NCBI GenBank assembly: GCA_023525715.1
Contig: CM042013.1
Span: 70,312,494 to 70,376,493 of the forward strand
Direction of reading: 5' to 3'
Length of the DNA stretch: 64,000 nucleotides
Origin: Cichorium intybus
Lineage: Eukaryota > Streptophyta > Magnoliopsida > Asterales > Asteraceae
Both the position numbers and the translations under genes were made by a program. The notes under the pieces are model-generated. The model did not search any database and was not told where the DNA came from. It saw only the letters and a program-made list of their open reading frames with translations. Below are positions 1 to 9,255 of this stretch, piece after piece (the first letter of the stretch is position 1; every line of letters begins with the position of its first letter).

Positions 1-1
1 C

Positions 2-1609
2 AACCGGGTGGAGACGGGAATGCAACTCCAGGAGATTTTGTAGTCACTTAAAAGTCTGAAAAACGAACGCAACAACAAGAAGAAAAAGAATGAGTCCGAT
101 AGTGAGGAGGAGTCATCGGCCAGCGATGATGACAAAACCAAGGGTTCTGGTATTCACGATCACGGCGGGAAGAACAAGGACCCATTACGTGATGCCCGGA
201 AAATTAAGATGCCAATTTTTTCAGGGGAGGATGCGTATGGATGGATTTATCGGGTGGAGAGGTACTTTGAAGTGCAGGGTATCAGCAAGAAGGACCAATT
301 GAGGGCAGCGGGGTTATGCATGGAGGATTCGGCTCTTGCATGGTATCGCTGGGTAGAGGCTCGATCGCCATGTCGTACATGGGAAAAGCTCAAGAAGAAG
401 TTGCTTGTTCGTTTTCAACCGTCTTATGAAGGCAACATTTACGAGCAATTCATGTCAATTCACCAAGCAGGAACAGCCCGTGACTATGTGTGCGAGTTTG
501 AGAAGTTAGCCGGACAGATGCTAGACCTTCCTGAAGAGGTTTTGGAAGGAACATTCATTAAGGGTTTGAAACCCGAGCTGAGATCGGCGGTAAGGGTACC
601 AGAACCCAAAAGTTTGTCTAAGGCTATGAAGGTAGCGGTAATGATTGAAGAAAACAAGAATGGTGGAGTACCAAAGACAGGAGGGGCGAGAGGCGTCCCA
701 GGTAGTCAGTTCAGAACAGGCACACCAACACTAACTATCAATCAGCCAACAGTCAAGAAAGAAGGGGGGTACACGGGACCGTTTAAACGTCTTACGGAGG
801 CGGAATTTGCGGAGAAACGGGCGAAGGGTTTATGTTTCAGGTGCGAGGGTAAATTTGGGCCGGGACATCGGTGCCCTAGCAAGACATTACAGGTGCTGAT
901 CGTTGAAAAAGAAGGAGAAGTAAGCGAAGAGGAGGAAGATGACGTTGAACATGCTCACTTTGACATGGCAGAAGTGTCGCTAAATTCAGTCAGTGGACTT
1001 ACCCCACCATACACGATGAGAATAAAAGGAGAGATCGGAGGCGAGGAAGTGGTGGTGCTTATCGATAGTGGTGCCCCCCACAATTTCGTTTCCACTAAAT
1101 TACTCGAGAAGATAGGAGTGGAGGCTACTGGTACCAATACTGTCAAGGTAAAATTGGGTAATGGAATGATGGTTGCAAGTTGGGGGACCTGCAAAGGAAT
1201 CATGTTAAATCTACCAAAATTGCAAATTATTGAAGAATTCTTACCATTTGAACTAGGAGGGTCATATGTGATCTTGGGCATCAAATGGTTACAGACTTTG
1301 GGCGACATGACTGTGAACTGGCACGAGCTTTGGATGTAATTCTGGGATGGAAGTCGTCTGGTAACAATCAAGGGTGATCCTAGCCTATCTAAAACTCTTG
1401 CTTCAAGCAAAACACTTTGTAAGATGATGCAGCACGAAGTGGAAGGATACTTGGTCCATTTAAGCACAAAAGAAGAAACAAGTAATGCAATAGAAATTCC
1501 TGCAGGGATTCAAACGATAATTAACACCTACAATGCAGTGTTCGAAATGCCCACTGGGATTCCCCCTCAACGAAGCCATGAACATGTCATCACCCTCAAA
1601 GAAGGAAGT
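2..1609 (+). pseudogene. Ty3/gypsy element A: gag and protease (5' half of a split gag-pol)
   Basis: Structural (gag) and aspartic protease part of a chromovirus-type Ty3/gypsy polyprotein, cut by the left window edge. Seen in order: an acidic/lysine-rich N-terminal stretch, a retrotransposon gag core (about 209-650), a CCHC-like knuckle CFRCEGKFGPGHRC near 832-877, and the protease motif VLIDSGAPHNFVS near 1055-1093. The reading frame is shared from position 2 to 1609 but is broken by an in-frame TAG at 41-43 and a TAA at 1337-1339. It stops at 1609 only because another LTR element is inserted there. Allowing for that insertion and its 5-bp duplication, the frame resumes correctly at 9256, where reverse transcriptase begins. 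Dead copy. Confidence 0.9.
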
Positions 1610-3456
1610 TGTAACATCCCAAAATTTTAGGGTAAATTTAAAAAATTTTAAACGAAAACTTCAATACAAGAAAAGCCACTTAATTAATTTTCATAAAATT
1701 CCATAACTTATAAGTTTAATGAAAACACCCCAGGATTTACAGAAGTTAACGAAATCTCAATATAGCGGAATATTAATTCAAAAACAGTCCTCCAATGAAG
1801 CAGCACAGTGTATACACGTCACGCCTTGCCATCCATGGTACCTGATGTACCTGAAACAATAGTTTATATAGGGAAAGGGTAAGCACGAAGCTTAGTGAGT
1901 TCCTCAAAATACCATACGATCCATCACATAACATACAACACATCATAACCATTCATATGTCTGTGAGACTCGCGGGCTATCCCTGTTCCGCTGAAGACTC
2001 ACGGGCAATTCCCGTTCTTGTCTTATCGCTCGCAGGCTTCTCCCGTTCCGTCTAATGACTCGCAGGCTATTCCCGTTCCGCCTATTGGCTCGCGGGCTAT
2101 CCCGTTCCGTCTAATGACTCGCAGGCTATTCCCGTTCCGCCTATTGGCTCGCGGGCTATCCCGTTCCGTCCACAAACAATCATTATCATAGCAATAATTC
2201 ATACAATTATCATAACATGTAAGATCACCTTAGTCTAACATATCTTCCTTCCTACGCATGCAATATCACCTATAGTATAGTGAGAAGACTCACCTGATTA
2301 TAGTTGACTATATCGTTTATCTTTCTTGGCTTTGTATTTCCTTCACTTTAACTGTTAACATAATAAGAAATCTATCATTTCTTAATCCTTAACTATATTA
2401 TAGTCGCATCATTAAACTCTTCAATAATTCCAATATGATACTCCATGATTTATCAAGTAAAGAACGGCCAGGTAGAAGATTAGATGGGGTGGCAGGATCC
2501 TTTCAGCATTTTAGCCTTTCGGAAAATCAAACAACCAGATCCCAAGTAATCGGCCTAGTCACCGTCCTCGTAAGTAAATCAATCGGTATTATATTCGGAA
2601 ATTACGAATTGTTATAATAACGACATTTTAAGGTTTTTGTTTACTATTGTTAGAAATTAGTATAATATAACATATGTTATACTTATTAAATATTCTACTT
2701 CTTAACACAAAAACTATTTTACAATACCTAATTAAGCTATAGAAAAGTTTGTAGTTACCTTATGACCAGTCGTCGGAACCTATAACTTCTTCGCTAGGCT
2801 TTTGAGCTTCCTTCCGCTCACTTCTTACACTCTAGTGCTTAGAAACCTCTATATATTGGATTGAGATTTGTTGGTGTGGTTTATGAGATGTTTTGGGGGG
2901 TATTTATACTTGAATTCTTGAATAAAAAATGGCATGACACTTTTGACAAAAGATTTTAATAATATAATTTTGTTGAAATTAAAGGCCTTCTAGAATCAGT
3001 CTGTTCAAGACTGGTTTAGCCGATCTTAAACCCAATAAATTCACGTTTTTATTTCATATTCAGAAAATTCATCTCAATACCTTTCCAGGGATGTATTTTA
3101 CGTATTTATACGATTTTTCTATGATTTATTATGAATTTTTTAAAACAGACTATCTAATCTGTCAATTCCGAACTAATCAGTAAAGATTGCATTTTTTTAC
3201 CATAGATAATCTCATTTTAAAGCTTACTATTATTTTTGGTAATTGTACTAGACTCAATTTGTAAACTTTGTGCATTGGTTTGAGGTCCAAACAATTTTCC
3301 TAGAATTAATTATGATTTTTCTAAAAACGACACAAAATGCTGATTTTATATGAAATTGTAACTAAAGTTTTTCTTAACTTTATAACTACCAAAAATCACA
3401 TAATTCCTAACACTCTTATTTTAAGTATATGTTATCATCAGGATACGGGTCTTACA
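1610..3456 (-). repeat. 3' LTR of RWP-RK element 1
   Basis: This 1847-bp terminal repeat is nearly identical to 7404-9250. The differences I saw are near 1767 (g/a), 2006 (c/a), 3066 (a/c) and 3436 (c/a). The block at about 2431-2605 is also conserved in the LTR of element 2 (27890-28060, opposite window strand), which links the two elements. Confidence 0.93.
1967..2170. repeat. LTR minisatellite of hairpin-forming units
   Basis: Seven GC-rich units of roughly 25-30 bp with consensus CTCGCGGGCTATCCCGTTCCG. The last four form two identical 59-bp pairs. Most units contain CGGG (or CAGG) facing CCCG across a 4-5 nt loop, so each can fold into a short hairpin. The surrounding LTR is AT-rich, so the block stands out. 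It is duplicated at 7761-7964. Confidence 0.88.
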
Positions 3457-3470
3457 AGTCTCCCCCACTT
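3457..3470 (-). promoter_or_regulatory. polypurine tract of RWP-RK element 1
   Basis: On the minus strand AAGTGGGGGAGACT lies directly against the LTR start TGTAAGACCC, the expected site of plus-strand DNA priming during reverse transcription. Confidence 0.8.
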
Positions 3471-4084
3471 ATTTGGATTTCGTCCCGAAATCCGCATTCT
3501 CGAACGCCTCTATGTATTTCCCATCGAGTCCTTATGTTCTTCAAAAATCCTCCTCATCTTATTGTCGAACCTTTACAAGGTTTCATTATCTTTCCCTTCA
3601 ACTTTCACATGTCTCTGTAATAATGCTTAAGGTCCTATTATTCTCATTCACTCCATACTTCTTTTCTTCTAGTTACTCTAGATGTAAAACTCTAACTGTT
3701 TCTCACAGTCCCACACATCAACTTGACCGGCTACTTTCTACAGTACATATTTAGTACTTTCTAATCTTCATGTATACATAGTTAACCTAGTTAACTTGCA
3801 ACACCTAATTTTTAACACTATTTCGTATTTATATGAATTCTCATATTTCAACACACATTTGTCTCAATTCAATATTTTCTTTTAAATACTTTTTGGCTAA
3901 ATAATTCTATATTTGTAAAATCTCCAAAAAATTTTGTTTCACCGAAAAATATAAAATTTACATCATCTTTCGTAAGTTCTTTTTTTTTCTTTGAAGTACT
4001 GAACACTCTTTAAACTATTTCCATTATATGGAGACATCAAATTTTGTTTTATTTCAAGAGTCTCTTTATTATCTCGTTCTCACC
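3471..4084. other. noncoding interior of element 1, upstream of the RWP-RK gene
   Basis: AT-rich DNA between the polypurine tract and the gene promoter. Next to the tract the minus strand reads GGATTTCGGGACGAAATCC, resembling gypsy 3' ends (compare 26777-26793 in element 2). I see no convincing coding sequence; open frames here lack recognisable domains. Confidence 0.6.
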
Positions 4085-4331
4085 AGAGTCAAGCAGGGAA
4101 TTTTGAAAAAATGTCACTTGGGGTAGTGAAAAGTCGCATCTACTGTAGTTAGTTTGAATTTCGGTAATTAAAACGTGAGGTGTCCTTTCAGTTCCGTGTG
4201 ACCTTTCGGTTCCAGCTGCAAGATACTATATATACAGGTATGTAGTATCATTCATTTCCACATTCATTTTCAGTCTCGTCCTCTCTTATCACTAGTTTGT
4301 TCATAAATGAACTCATATTTAAAGTCGAGTC
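4085..4331 (+). promoter_or_regulatory. conserved promoter region of the RWP-RK gene
   Basis: About 250 bp upstream of the ATG align with the upstream region of the second RWP-RK copy (minus strand, 20294-20549). Shared blocks include GTCAAGC, CACTTGGGGTAGTGAAAAG (CACTTAGGGTAGTGAAAAG in the other copy), CTACTGTAG, a TTCCAGCTG(C/T)AAGATACTATATA stretch containing a TATA box at 4226-4235, and GGTATGTAGTATCAT just after it. The ATG lies about 100 bp after the TATA box, a normal plant spacing. Conservation outside the exons suggests the gene was taken up with its own promoter. Confidence 0.7.
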
Positions 4332-5948
4332 ATGGAAAACAGATCTTCAATGGGCGATCTGTCGAACCCTGGACCTGGTTTTCCACAAGAAGAGGGTACT
4401 TCAAACCAAAAATTCTTAATAGAGTTCGGTGACTTAACATTCTAGACATCTATAATCCATATTTTGTTTATATTTCTAATGTTTTGTTTGATTCTAAATT
4501 ATGTTACAGTCTTCCAGATATACTACCAATAGAGCAACTCCACGGTGAGCCGGAAATTTTCCCCGAGTTGAACATTAACTCAGAAGATCCGGTGCATGCA
4601 TCATTAGACTTTGCACTTGATCAGACTCCATACCTTCTACCAGGTTAAATTCTTTAAATGATTGCTTCTATGAATATTCAATTTTGTTTATCATCTGACA
4701 GTTGTTATTCGTAGACCCATTTGTGGATGATCTATCTGACTACAATCCATTCATCGACGTACCCTCAACGAGTAGTGAGATTACCCCTATGAATCAAGGA
4801 TTCATGGCTGACATTCAGAATGAAAGTCAATTACAAACAACTCATAACATCAATATTGAAATGAATCCCGAACTTGGGGTTGGTTTTCAATATCAAAATC
4901 ACCTTCAGGTGATTCAGAGGAACCTAGAAGGATTTCAAAATCCTGGTATTTTAGTTGAAAACCAACAATTATTACCGATAGAGGCCACTAATTTTTATGA
5001 ATCAATGTCTATCTTTGGGTCAAAAAATCAGGATCATGTTCAAATGATCCAGAATGATAACAATACAATTAGATTTGAACCTTCTAGTTCAGAAAACATA
5101 GCAGGTGGCAGTGGAAGGGTTTTCAGACATTTATTAAGTAGGGAAATAATAGCTGAACACTTTAACGAACCAATTGAGAAAGCTGCGGAGGAACTCAACA
5201 TTGGAACGACACAATTAAAAAAACGCTGTAGAGAATTAGGTATCAATCATTGGCCCCAAAGACAACTTACGAGTCTGCAAACTCTTATTGATCGTGTTGA
5301 GGTAAGGAATTACATTTTTTTTATATCGTAAAGTTGTAATTACTAAAGTTATTTGTGTCACAGGAATTTGGTTATGAGTTTAGTGGAGCAACAGGATTAT
5401 CGAAAGATTTAATACCCAACCTAAAAAGAGAGAAAGAAGCAATAATTGAAGGATCACAATCGGGTCTAACAGACGGCACAAAGAAACTGATACAAGCTGC
5501 TCATAAGATTGAATATAAGAAAAGAAAATTTCTGGAAAAAGGGGAAACTTCATCCAGAACTCATACACAGCAGCAATCTCTGCCATCTAATTCTGGTATG
5601 AGTAGTATTAATCCTGGTTTACTCGAGCCTGTGAGTGAGGGGAATTTTGGAGGCTCTGTAGGTAACCTAGCCTGGTTTCCTCCTTATAGCTACCCCCAAC
5701 TGGTTCCGAATTGGAACCCTTCCTCATCACTTCCCTACTTACACACTCCCCAAACGAGTCAGTTTTTAGCCCATAATCATGGGGTTACGGGTTCCAACCC
5801 TATCGAGACCCCACACCTTGGAGCTCCTCCTCCAATAACTGAATACATACCCCTTCCAAATTCTCAAGAAGGTACAAGTCGACCTACTGATGACAAAGAG
5901 TGGAGTGTAGAAGATCTTTTTTCGCTTCCTTCTGATTCTTCAGTTTAG
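4332..5948 (+). CDS. RWP-RK domain (RKD-type) transcription factor carried inside element 1
   Basis: RKD-type RWP-RK proteins are nuclear DNA-binding regulators, best known from egg-cell and early embryo programmes. Likely exons are 4332-4428, 4510-4643, 4715-5301 and 5364-5948. Introns 2 and 3 are GT-AG and keep frame. The domain spans about 5124-5301 (LSREIIAEHF, KKRCRELGI, LQTLIDRVE) and continues in exon 4 as EFGYEFSG. The hallmark RWPxRK reads HWPQRQ (5248-5265), so its first R and its final K are replaced. The C-terminus is proline-rich and ends in an acidic patch, WSVEDLFSLPSD. Joining exon 1 to exon 2 at the nearest GT/AG puts exon 2 out of frame (134 bp against 135 bp in the second copy). 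The full product, about 467 aa, is therefore doubtful; a start at the ATG 4789 gives about 365 aa with the whole domain. It lies antisense to the element. Expression is unknown; it could be a recent pseudogene. Confidence 0.85.
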
Positions 5949-7388
5949 GTTAGCAGTTCTGTAAACTTTTCTTAATGTATTAATATAAAGTTGTAGTAAT
6001 GAATTAAATATATTGACATGTTACTATAATTTTAATAATTTCATCGATTCAATATAATATTCATGTTGTTCCCTTAATTTCGTATTCCTCCCCCACTTGG
6101 ACTAAAGTCCAAGTCTGTTTATTCGATTTATAATTTTTTTTTACGAGCCCTTACTCTCTCGAACGAAAAACAAGCCCACTCTGCTCAGCCAACAACTTGT
6201 ATCGGGGGAAACACTATCTCAATAAACATGTTTCGATAATGTAAAGATGTTTACATCAACCACCATATGTTACTCATCCGCTTGCGACCCTAGTCAACAC
6301 CTCTATCGTCAGTTACCTCAATCACGAGTGAGTGATCCAAACTCTCAACCCACACGACCCGCTATCATCTCAGGCGCCGCTTGCACCTCTTTGACCGTGA
6401 GTTGGAAAACTCACCCTTACATCCTCTAGTCCCTGTCTGACTTGTGCGCCCATTAGTTGCATGAAAAATAGCTACCACAATAGCATTTTGGCATTCTCCC
6501 TTTCAAAAGTCTTTAAGCTCAGTAATTAACTTAAGCATGATCGGTCTAACCAAACTGGTATGATCGCATCTTAATTGTTCCTACTGAACCTCACAATCAA
6601 CATTCAAAAATTGAATGGATAAAAGTTTACCACATTACACTAGCATTTAAGTTAATTATGCCAGACACTCACATATTCAGCTCCTTGGATCCTTCGTGAC
6701 GAACTCCCGACTCGAACGTGGATCCTGTGCTTTCGATAGTAGGAGCTCTACTACTACCTTCCACACCTATCCATGTTCGTTCCAAGACCCGTCTCGAAAT
6801 ATCCAATTCGCTTCTTACCGATAATTTTAACACATATGCCCTTACAAGGCATATGTCAACCCTTCTAGGAATACTTGGAATCCCACCCCCACCCTGCTAT
6901 TCTAACTAAGACGGAACTTCCTCCAGTGATGACAGGTTGTTTCGCGAACGTAGTTGTATACAATATCGAACTAAACAGTCTTTCAAATAAGAGAATCTTC
7001 CCTAAGGCAACAACCAAACAAGGAACATGCAATAAGGTCAACTCACACATTCTATGACTATTCAGTCCATATTGTATACAACTTAGTGGAAATCTCTAAT
7101 CAACCTATCGGCACTAGCATACAGTTCTATTAGCAAATAGCAGATAATAATACAACAATGTGTGATCTCTACCAGCCATTTCAGCAAGCATATACCATAT
7201 GTTTTTTTAACATCCACAATATTAAATACTTAACCCTTTTCTCATACTGGCGTCAGCTGGCGGTACACACTGTGTCTTCAGTTCACCCTTCATAAAACAT
7301 CCTTCTTTCGTAAAAATGCTTTAAGAAAACTCTTAAGCCTCAACTTGAGTCCAGAACTCACTAAGTGAGCCTGATTCTCTCAAGCTGT
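5949..7388. other. noncoding 5' interior of element 1, with a palindrome
   Basis: This stretch runs from the RWP-RK stop codon to the primer site. In the element's sense it is the leader region. I see no gag homology on the minus strand. A perfect 9-bp inverted repeat with a 2-nt loop (ACTTGGACT/AGTCCAAGT, 6095-6114) sits next to CCCCC, so the minus strand reads AGTCCAAGTGGGGGAGG, an internal polypurine-tract-like site. The gene's homology may end near here. Confidence 0.6.
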
Positions 7389-7400
7389 GCTCTGATACCA
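7389..7400 (-). promoter_or_regulatory. primer binding site (initiator tRNA-Met) of element 1
   Basis: The minus strand reads TGGTATCAGAGC three bases after the LTR end. It matches the 3' end of initiator tRNA-Met, the usual primer of many plant LTR retrotransposons, and shows that 7404-9250 is the 5' LTR. Confidence 0.9.
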
Positions 7401-7403
7401 ACT

Positions 7404-9250
7404 TGTAACATCCCAAAATTTTAGGGTAAATTTAAAAAATTTTAAACGAAAACTTCAATACAAGAAAAGCCACTTAATTAATTTTCATAAAATTCCATAA
7501 CTTATAAGTTTAATGAAAACACCCCAGGATTTACAGAAGTTAACGAAATCTCAATATAGCAGAATATTAATTCAAAAACAGTCCTCCAATGAAGCAGCAC
7601 AGTGTATACACGTCACGCCTTGCCATCCATGGTACCTGATGTACCTGAAACAATAGTTTATATAGGGAAAGGGTAAGCACGAAGCTTAGTGAGTTCCTCA
7701 AAATACCATACGATCCATCACATAACATACAACACATCATAACCATTCATATGTCTGTGAGACTCGCGGGCTATCCCTGTTCCGCTGAAGACTCACGGGA
7801 AATTCCCGTTCTTGTCTTATCGCTCGCAGGCTTCTCCCGTTCCGTCTAATGACTCGCAGGCTATTCCCGTTCCGCCTATTGGCTCGCGGGCTATCCCGTT
7901 CCGTCTAATGACTCGCAGGCTATTCCCGTTCCGCCTATTGGCTCGCGGGCTATCCCGTTCCGTCCACAAACAATCATTATCATAGCAATAATTCATACAA
8001 TTATCATAACATGTAAGATCACCTTAGTCTAACATATCTTCCTTCCTACGCATGCAATATCACCTATAGTATAGTGAGAAGACTCACCTGATTATAGTTG
8101 ACTATATCGTTTATCTTTCTTGGCTTTGTATTTCCTTCACTTTAACTGTTAACATAATAAGAAATCTATCATTTCTTAATCCTTAACTATATTATAGTCG
8201 CATCATTAAACTCTTCAATAATTCCAATATGATACTCCATGATTTATCAAGTAAAGAACGGCCAGGTAGAAGATTAGATGGGGTGGCAGGATCCTTTCAG
8301 CATTTTAGCCTTTCGGAAAATCAAACAACCAGATCCCAAGTAATCGGCCTAGTCACCGTCCTCGTAAGTAAATCAATCGGTATTATATTCGGAAATTACG
8401 AATTGTTATAATAACGACATTTTAAGGTTTTTGTTTACTATTGTTAGAAATTAGTATAATATAACATATGTTATACTTATTAAATATTCTACTTCTTAAC
8501 ACAAAAACTATTTTACAATACCTAATTAAGCTATAGAAAAGTTTGTAGTTACCTTATGACCAGTCGTCGGAACCTATAACTTCTTCGCTAGGCTTTTGAG
8601 CTTCCTTCCGCTCACTTCTTACACTCTAGTGCTTAGAAACCTCTATATATTGGATTGAGATTTGTTGGTGTGGTTTATGAGATGTTTTGGGGGGTATTTA
8701 TACTTGAATTCTTGAATAAAAAATGGCATGACACTTTTGACAAAAGATTTTAATAATATAATTTTGTTGAAATTAAAGGCCTTCTAGAATCAGTCTGTTC
8801 AAGACTGGTTTAGCCGATCTTAAACCCAATAAATTCACGTTTTTATTTCATATTCAGAACATTCATCTCAATACCTTTCCAGGGATGTATTTTACGTATT
8901 TATACGATTTTTCTATGATTTATTATGAATTTTTTAAAACAGACTATCTAATCTGTCAATTCCGAACTAATCAGTAAAGATTGCATTTTTTTACCATAGA
9001 TAATCTCATTTTAAAGCTTACTATTATTTTTGGTAATTGTACTAGACTCAATTTGTAAACTTTGTGCATTGGTTTGAGGTCCAAACAATTTTCCTAGAAT
9101 TAATTATGATTTTTCTAAAAACGACACAAAATGCTGATTTTATATGAAATTGTAACTAAAGTTTTTCTTAACTTTATAACTACCAAAAATCACATAATTC
9201 CTAACACTCTTATTTTAAGTATATGTTATAATCAGGATACGGGTCTTACA
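7404..9250 (-). repeat. 5' LTR of RWP-RK element 1
   Basis: An 1847-bp terminal repeat of the same length as 1610-3456 and almost identical to it. As the 5' LTR it should hold the element's promoter, directing transcription on the minus strand through the interior and so antisense to the RWP-RK gene. Confidence 0.93.
7761..7964. repeat. LTR minisatellite, second copy
   Basis: Same seven-unit GC-rich hairpin array as at 1967-2170, with one base difference seen (c to a near 7800). Confidence 0.88.
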
Positions 9251-9255
9251 GAAGT

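Larger units (their letters stand above)
1610..9250 (-). mobile_element. RWP-RK-carrying non-autonomous LTR retrotransposon, element 1
   Basis: Complete LTR element on the minus strand. Two 1847-bp direct repeats (1610-3456 and 7404-9250) begin TGTAACATCCC and end GGGTCTTACA on the + strand. They are flanked by a perfect 5-bp duplication GAAGT (1605-1609 and 9251-9255). On the minus strand a tRNA-Met primer site follows the 7404-9250 repeat and a polypurine tract precedes the 1610-3456 repeat, which fixes the orientation. The 3.9-kb interior has no recognisable gag, protease, integrase or reverse transcriptase. It holds an RWP-RK transcription factor gene on the opposite strand. I counted about four LTR mismatches by eye, so insertion was recent. 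The sequence GGGACGAAAT beside the polypurine tract resembles Ty3/gypsy 3' ends, suggesting a gypsy-derived non-autonomous element that needs proteins from a relative. Confidence 0.93.

Noticed and set aside
955..1467. 170-aa minus-strand frame over gypsy A protease
   Set aside because: Antisense to a clear protease/gag frame; composition gives no domain.
1967..2170. CRISPR-like regular repeat array
   Set aside because: Eukaryotic LTR context, units are contiguous with no unique spacers, and the array is duplicated by the LTRs.
7389..7400. tRNA-like signal at primer sites (also 18027-18038, 45778-45789, 63401-63412)
   Set aside because: Only the short complement of the tRNA 3' end is present; no tRNA gene structure around it.
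2435..8411. Identical 60-aa frames at 2435-2617 and 8229-8411 as a duplicated gene
   Set aside because: They are the two LTRs of element 1. I keep only the idea of a possible spliced exon as a finding, not as a gene.
1610..9250. Interpretation as an LTR element that landed in a host RWP-RK gene
   Set aside because: The gene lies between the LTRs inside a single GAAGT duplication, and gypsy A pol continues in frame on both sides, so the gene arrived with the element.
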